Assembly: GCA_025056515.1 (NCBI GenBank)
Contig: JANWWB010000300.1
Coordinates: forward strand, 1-13,623
Direction of reading: 5' to 3'
Source: Anaerolineales bacterium
GTDB taxonomy: Bacteria > Chloroflexota > Anaerolineae > Anaerolineales > Villigracilaceae
DNA length: 13,623 nt
Part shown: in pieces, positions 12,051 to 13,623 of the stretch
Position numbering within the stretch: position 1 is the first letter of the stretch
Layout of the letters: each line of letters starts with the position of its first letter
Program-made: the position numbers and the translations under genes
The notes under the pieces: model-generated
Databases searched by the model: none
What the model was told of the DNA's origin: nothing
What the model saw: the letters and a program-made list of their open reading frames with translations, nothing else

Positions 12051-13295
12051 CTAGCTTTGCTTCATTTGCAGCACAAAATCATAGGGGTAATCGGCTAATT
12101 TTTCGATTACACCATCTGGCCGCACCCAATATGTATCTTCGATTCGCACACCCAATCCTTGGTCTGGATAATATAACCCTGGTTCAATTGTGAAAACTAC
12201 TCCTGGTCGTAGGCGATTCTCTTCCTCGGCAGTTAGGCCTGACCAGGGGCGTTCGTGGACGTTCAACCCAAGACCATGCCCGACCGAATGGACATAGCCC
12301 TCCAAAGGAGCGCTGACGGTGAGCAGAGTTGGATGTCCCATCTTTTCGAATTCCTCGCAGACCAGGCGCTGGTACTCCTTAAACGGCGTGTTTACGCGTA
12401 AGGAGGCAATCACTCGCTCGTATACGCTCTTGACCTGGTCATAGAGCGCTTGCGCTTGTGGCGAGGCATATCCAAGACTCCAGGTTCGGGTGAAATCGTA
12501 ATAGTAACCCCCACCAGCCTCACAAGGATAAATGTCGAAGACAATCGTCTGTCCCAGGCGAATCCAATCGGTTGGTGTGCCGGCGGAATGGGGGATACCA
12601 GCATCGCGACCGATAGCGAAGATACAGCCTTCCGGATTGTCTGCACCCAGTTCAGCTAGCCAGAGCTTGATGCGTGATTTAACGTCTGCAACCGTAAGCG
12701 GTGTTCCGTCTTCTTTCACGAGCACTTGGTCATCGCGGATGGGGCGAGTGGTGAGGTCATCGGCGACCCGGCGCACGACCTCGGTGGTGATGCGCCCCAT
12801 CTGGCGGATGCGTGCCACCTCGTCCTCATCTTTGGTTTCCATTGCCAACATAACCAAGGAGCGATCACGCGGCTCCCCTATGATTTCGATCTCTGGAGCA
12901 AGCTGGCGAAAATGGGTTAGCATAGCTAAGGTCGAAGAGACGTCTGTATGACCATAGAGTCCCACTTTCCCACGCGTCAAGCCGCAATCGGCAAACATTT
13001 GCTTTAGCCGCATGGCTGCCATTCGGGCACTGTCGCCGCCCGCTTGTTGGAGCATTTCCTGCCAGGGGTACTTGCCCAGAGGAATCACTTCCAACCCGCT
13101 ACGCGCTGCTTCTTCGCGCTCCATATCGTTACAGAAGATGACGCCCGTTTCGCCTGGCTTTTTGATGAGAAAAGCATTGGAGATATGTCCGCCTCCGGTT
13201 AGGTAGTACATCGGCGGGTTATGAGTAGCACTCCCTAGGACAAGGATGGCATCTAAAGCATACTGTTGCATGAGAATGTCAAGGTCGGATTTCAC
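12051..13295 (-). CDS. M24-family Xaa-Pro aminopeptidase/dipeptidase
   Basis: A 414-residue pita-bread metallopeptidase that cleaves peptide bonds involving proline at the N-terminal side. An N-terminal creatinase-like domain (about 1-150) precedes the M24 catalytic domain (about 160-405). All five metal ligands are seen: Asp254 (IVFDIYP), Asp267 (YYYDFTRTW), His340 (HSVGHGLGLNVHE), Glu371 (VFTIEPGLYYP) and Glu386 (GVRIEDTYWV). His236 (IPHSAG) and His347 complete the pocket, so the enzyme should be active. Start GTG at 13295 is favoured by AGGAG seven bases before it on the minus strand. The gene lies 67 bases after selA and 16 bases before tsaD. Sequence does not decide between aminopeptidase P and prolidase, so no symbol is given. 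No signal peptide: cytoplasmic, likely in peptide recycling. Confidence 0.93.
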   Translation of the reverse strand: MKSDLDILMQQYALDAILVLGSATHNPPMYYLTGGGHISNAFLIKKPGETGVIFCNDMEREEAARSGLEVIPLGKYPWQEMLQQAGGDSARMAAMRLKQMFADCGLTRGKVGLYGHTDVSSTLAMLTHFRQLAPEIEIIGEPRDRSLVMLAMETKDEDEVARIRQMGRITTEVVRRVADDLTTRPIRDDQVLVKEDGTPLTVADVKSRIKLWLAELGADNPEGCIFAIGRDAGIPHSAGTPTDWIRLGQTIVFDIYPCEAGGGYYYDFTRTWSLGYASPQAQALYDQVKSVYERVIASLRVNTPFKEYQRLVCEEFEKMGHPTLLTVSAPLEGYVHSVGHGLGLNVHERPWSGLTAEEENRLRPGVVFTIEPGLYYPDQGLGVRIEDTYWVRPDGVIEKLADYPYDFVLQMKQS

Positions 13296-13337
13296 GCTCT
13301 ATCTCCTGGTTTCATGTCCGGTGTCCGGAATCTAGGA

Positions 13338-13346
13338 TGTGGATAA
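13338..13346 (-). other. perfect DnaA-box consensus in the selA-peptidase gap
   Basis: The minus strand reads TTATCCACA, the exact DnaA-box consensus, between the selA stop and the peptidase start. There is no cluster of boxes nearby, so this is not an origin. A short inverted repeat, TCCGG-TGT-CCGGA (13317-13329), lies beside it. Confidence 0.3.
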
Positions 13347-13362
13347 GAGGGCTTTGGACTCT

Positions 13363-13623
13363 TTACCTGTTTATCAGTTTGGTGGCGTTTTGGATGCCCA
13401 CCAGTAGAGCGCTATCTTGCTCTGGGAGGACGGTGCGCGGATCGAAAAGCAAGTGCTCATCTTCTGCGCGGGCAATAATCGGCGGCGCTTGACGTCGTAG
13501 TGCTTCTTGGAGACGGTTGACACTCGGTGTTGGCAGCGCCAGCACATAGGTTGGGAGCGTCTCGCCGGGCAGGCTGCCTCCACCAATGGTCGATTCGCTT
13601 GCCCTCACCTCGCCCAAGACGAG
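13363..13623 (-). CDS. selA: L-seryl-tRNA(Sec) selenium transferase, C-terminal end (partial)
   Basis: Only the last 86 residues are inside the window; the frame stays open to the window edge, so the start lies beyond it. SelA is a PLP enzyme that converts seryl-tRNA(Sec) to selenocysteyl-tRNA(Sec) using selenophosphate. The visible part has the family's C-terminal signature: STIGGGSLPGETLPTYVLAL, then a region LQEALRRQAPPIIARAEDEHLLFDPRTVLPEQD and a terminal helix. The PLP-binding lysine is outside the window. The stop is TAA (13365-13363). It is followed after 67 bases by the M24 peptidase, probably in one unit with tsaD. It implies a selenocysteine pathway (selB, selC and selD elsewhere). 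Family assignment is confident despite the short visible part. Confidence 0.85.
   Translation of the reverse strand, partial: LVLGEVRASESTIGGGSLPGETLPTYVLALPTPSVNRLQEALRRQAPPIIARAEDEHLLFDPRTVLPEQDSALLVGIQNATKLINR

Noticed and set aside
13338..13346. Replication origin near the DnaA box
   Set aside because: Single box only, no AT-rich unwinding region, no dnaA/dnaN/gyrB genes.

Overview
The window is an ordinary bacterial chromosomal segment of roughly 50-55% GC. It carries housekeeping and envelope genes and no visible mobile element, CRISPR array, tRNA or rRNA. Gene content and protein style point to Chloroflexota, most likely class Anaerolineae. The main clues are a baseplate-J-like single-pass membrane protein just before ruvX-mltG, a PlsY variant with a GDGNPG loop beside a family-2 glycosyltransferase, and TATAAT boxes placed almost on top of start codons. 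This placement is from recall of families, not from a search, so it is moderately confident.

Region 1 (1-5657, + strand): the end of alaS, then plsY-like acyltransferase, glycosyltransferase, baseplate-J-like membrane protein, ruvX and mltG. alaS, ruvX and mltG are neighbours in many bacteria (the order is well known in Firmicutes). Here a lipid/glycolipid pair and a membrane protein of unknown role sit inside that backbone. Spacing is tight (TGATG overlap plsY/GT, 7-nt gap before ruvX, ATGA overlap ruvX/mltG). Candidate promoters lie before plsY and before the baseplate-J-like gene. The theme is aminoacylation, membrane lipid, Holliday-junction processing and peptidoglycan chain termination.

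Region 2 (5658-6141) is a 484-base stretch without a convincing gene. It holds an unrecognised open frame on the minus strand and possibly a weak terminator.

Region 3 (6142-10882, + strand): uvrC, a stand-alone CheY-like receiver, a 40-residue membrane protein that is easy to overlook, a 363-base intergenic leader with a TATAAT box and hairpins, then prfA and prmC. The last pair is functionally coupled: PrmC methylates the GGQ glutamine of the release factor made by prfA.

Region 4 (10883-11005) separates convergent genes. It holds a GC-rich hairpin likely to terminate both sides and, more unusually, a well-formed -10 box preceded by an 11-bp-phased direct-repeat array of the kind bound by PhoB/OmpR-type regulators, with no protein gene downstream. 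This is the most interesting non-coding signal in the window.

Region 5 (11006-13623, - strand): selA (C-terminal end only), an M24-family Xaa-Pro peptidase, and tsaD. SelA implies that the organism makes selenocysteine. I found no complete novel multi-gene defence or mobile system here. The best leads are the orphan phased-repeat promoter, the baseplate-J-like membrane protein, the small membrane protein, and the prfA leader.
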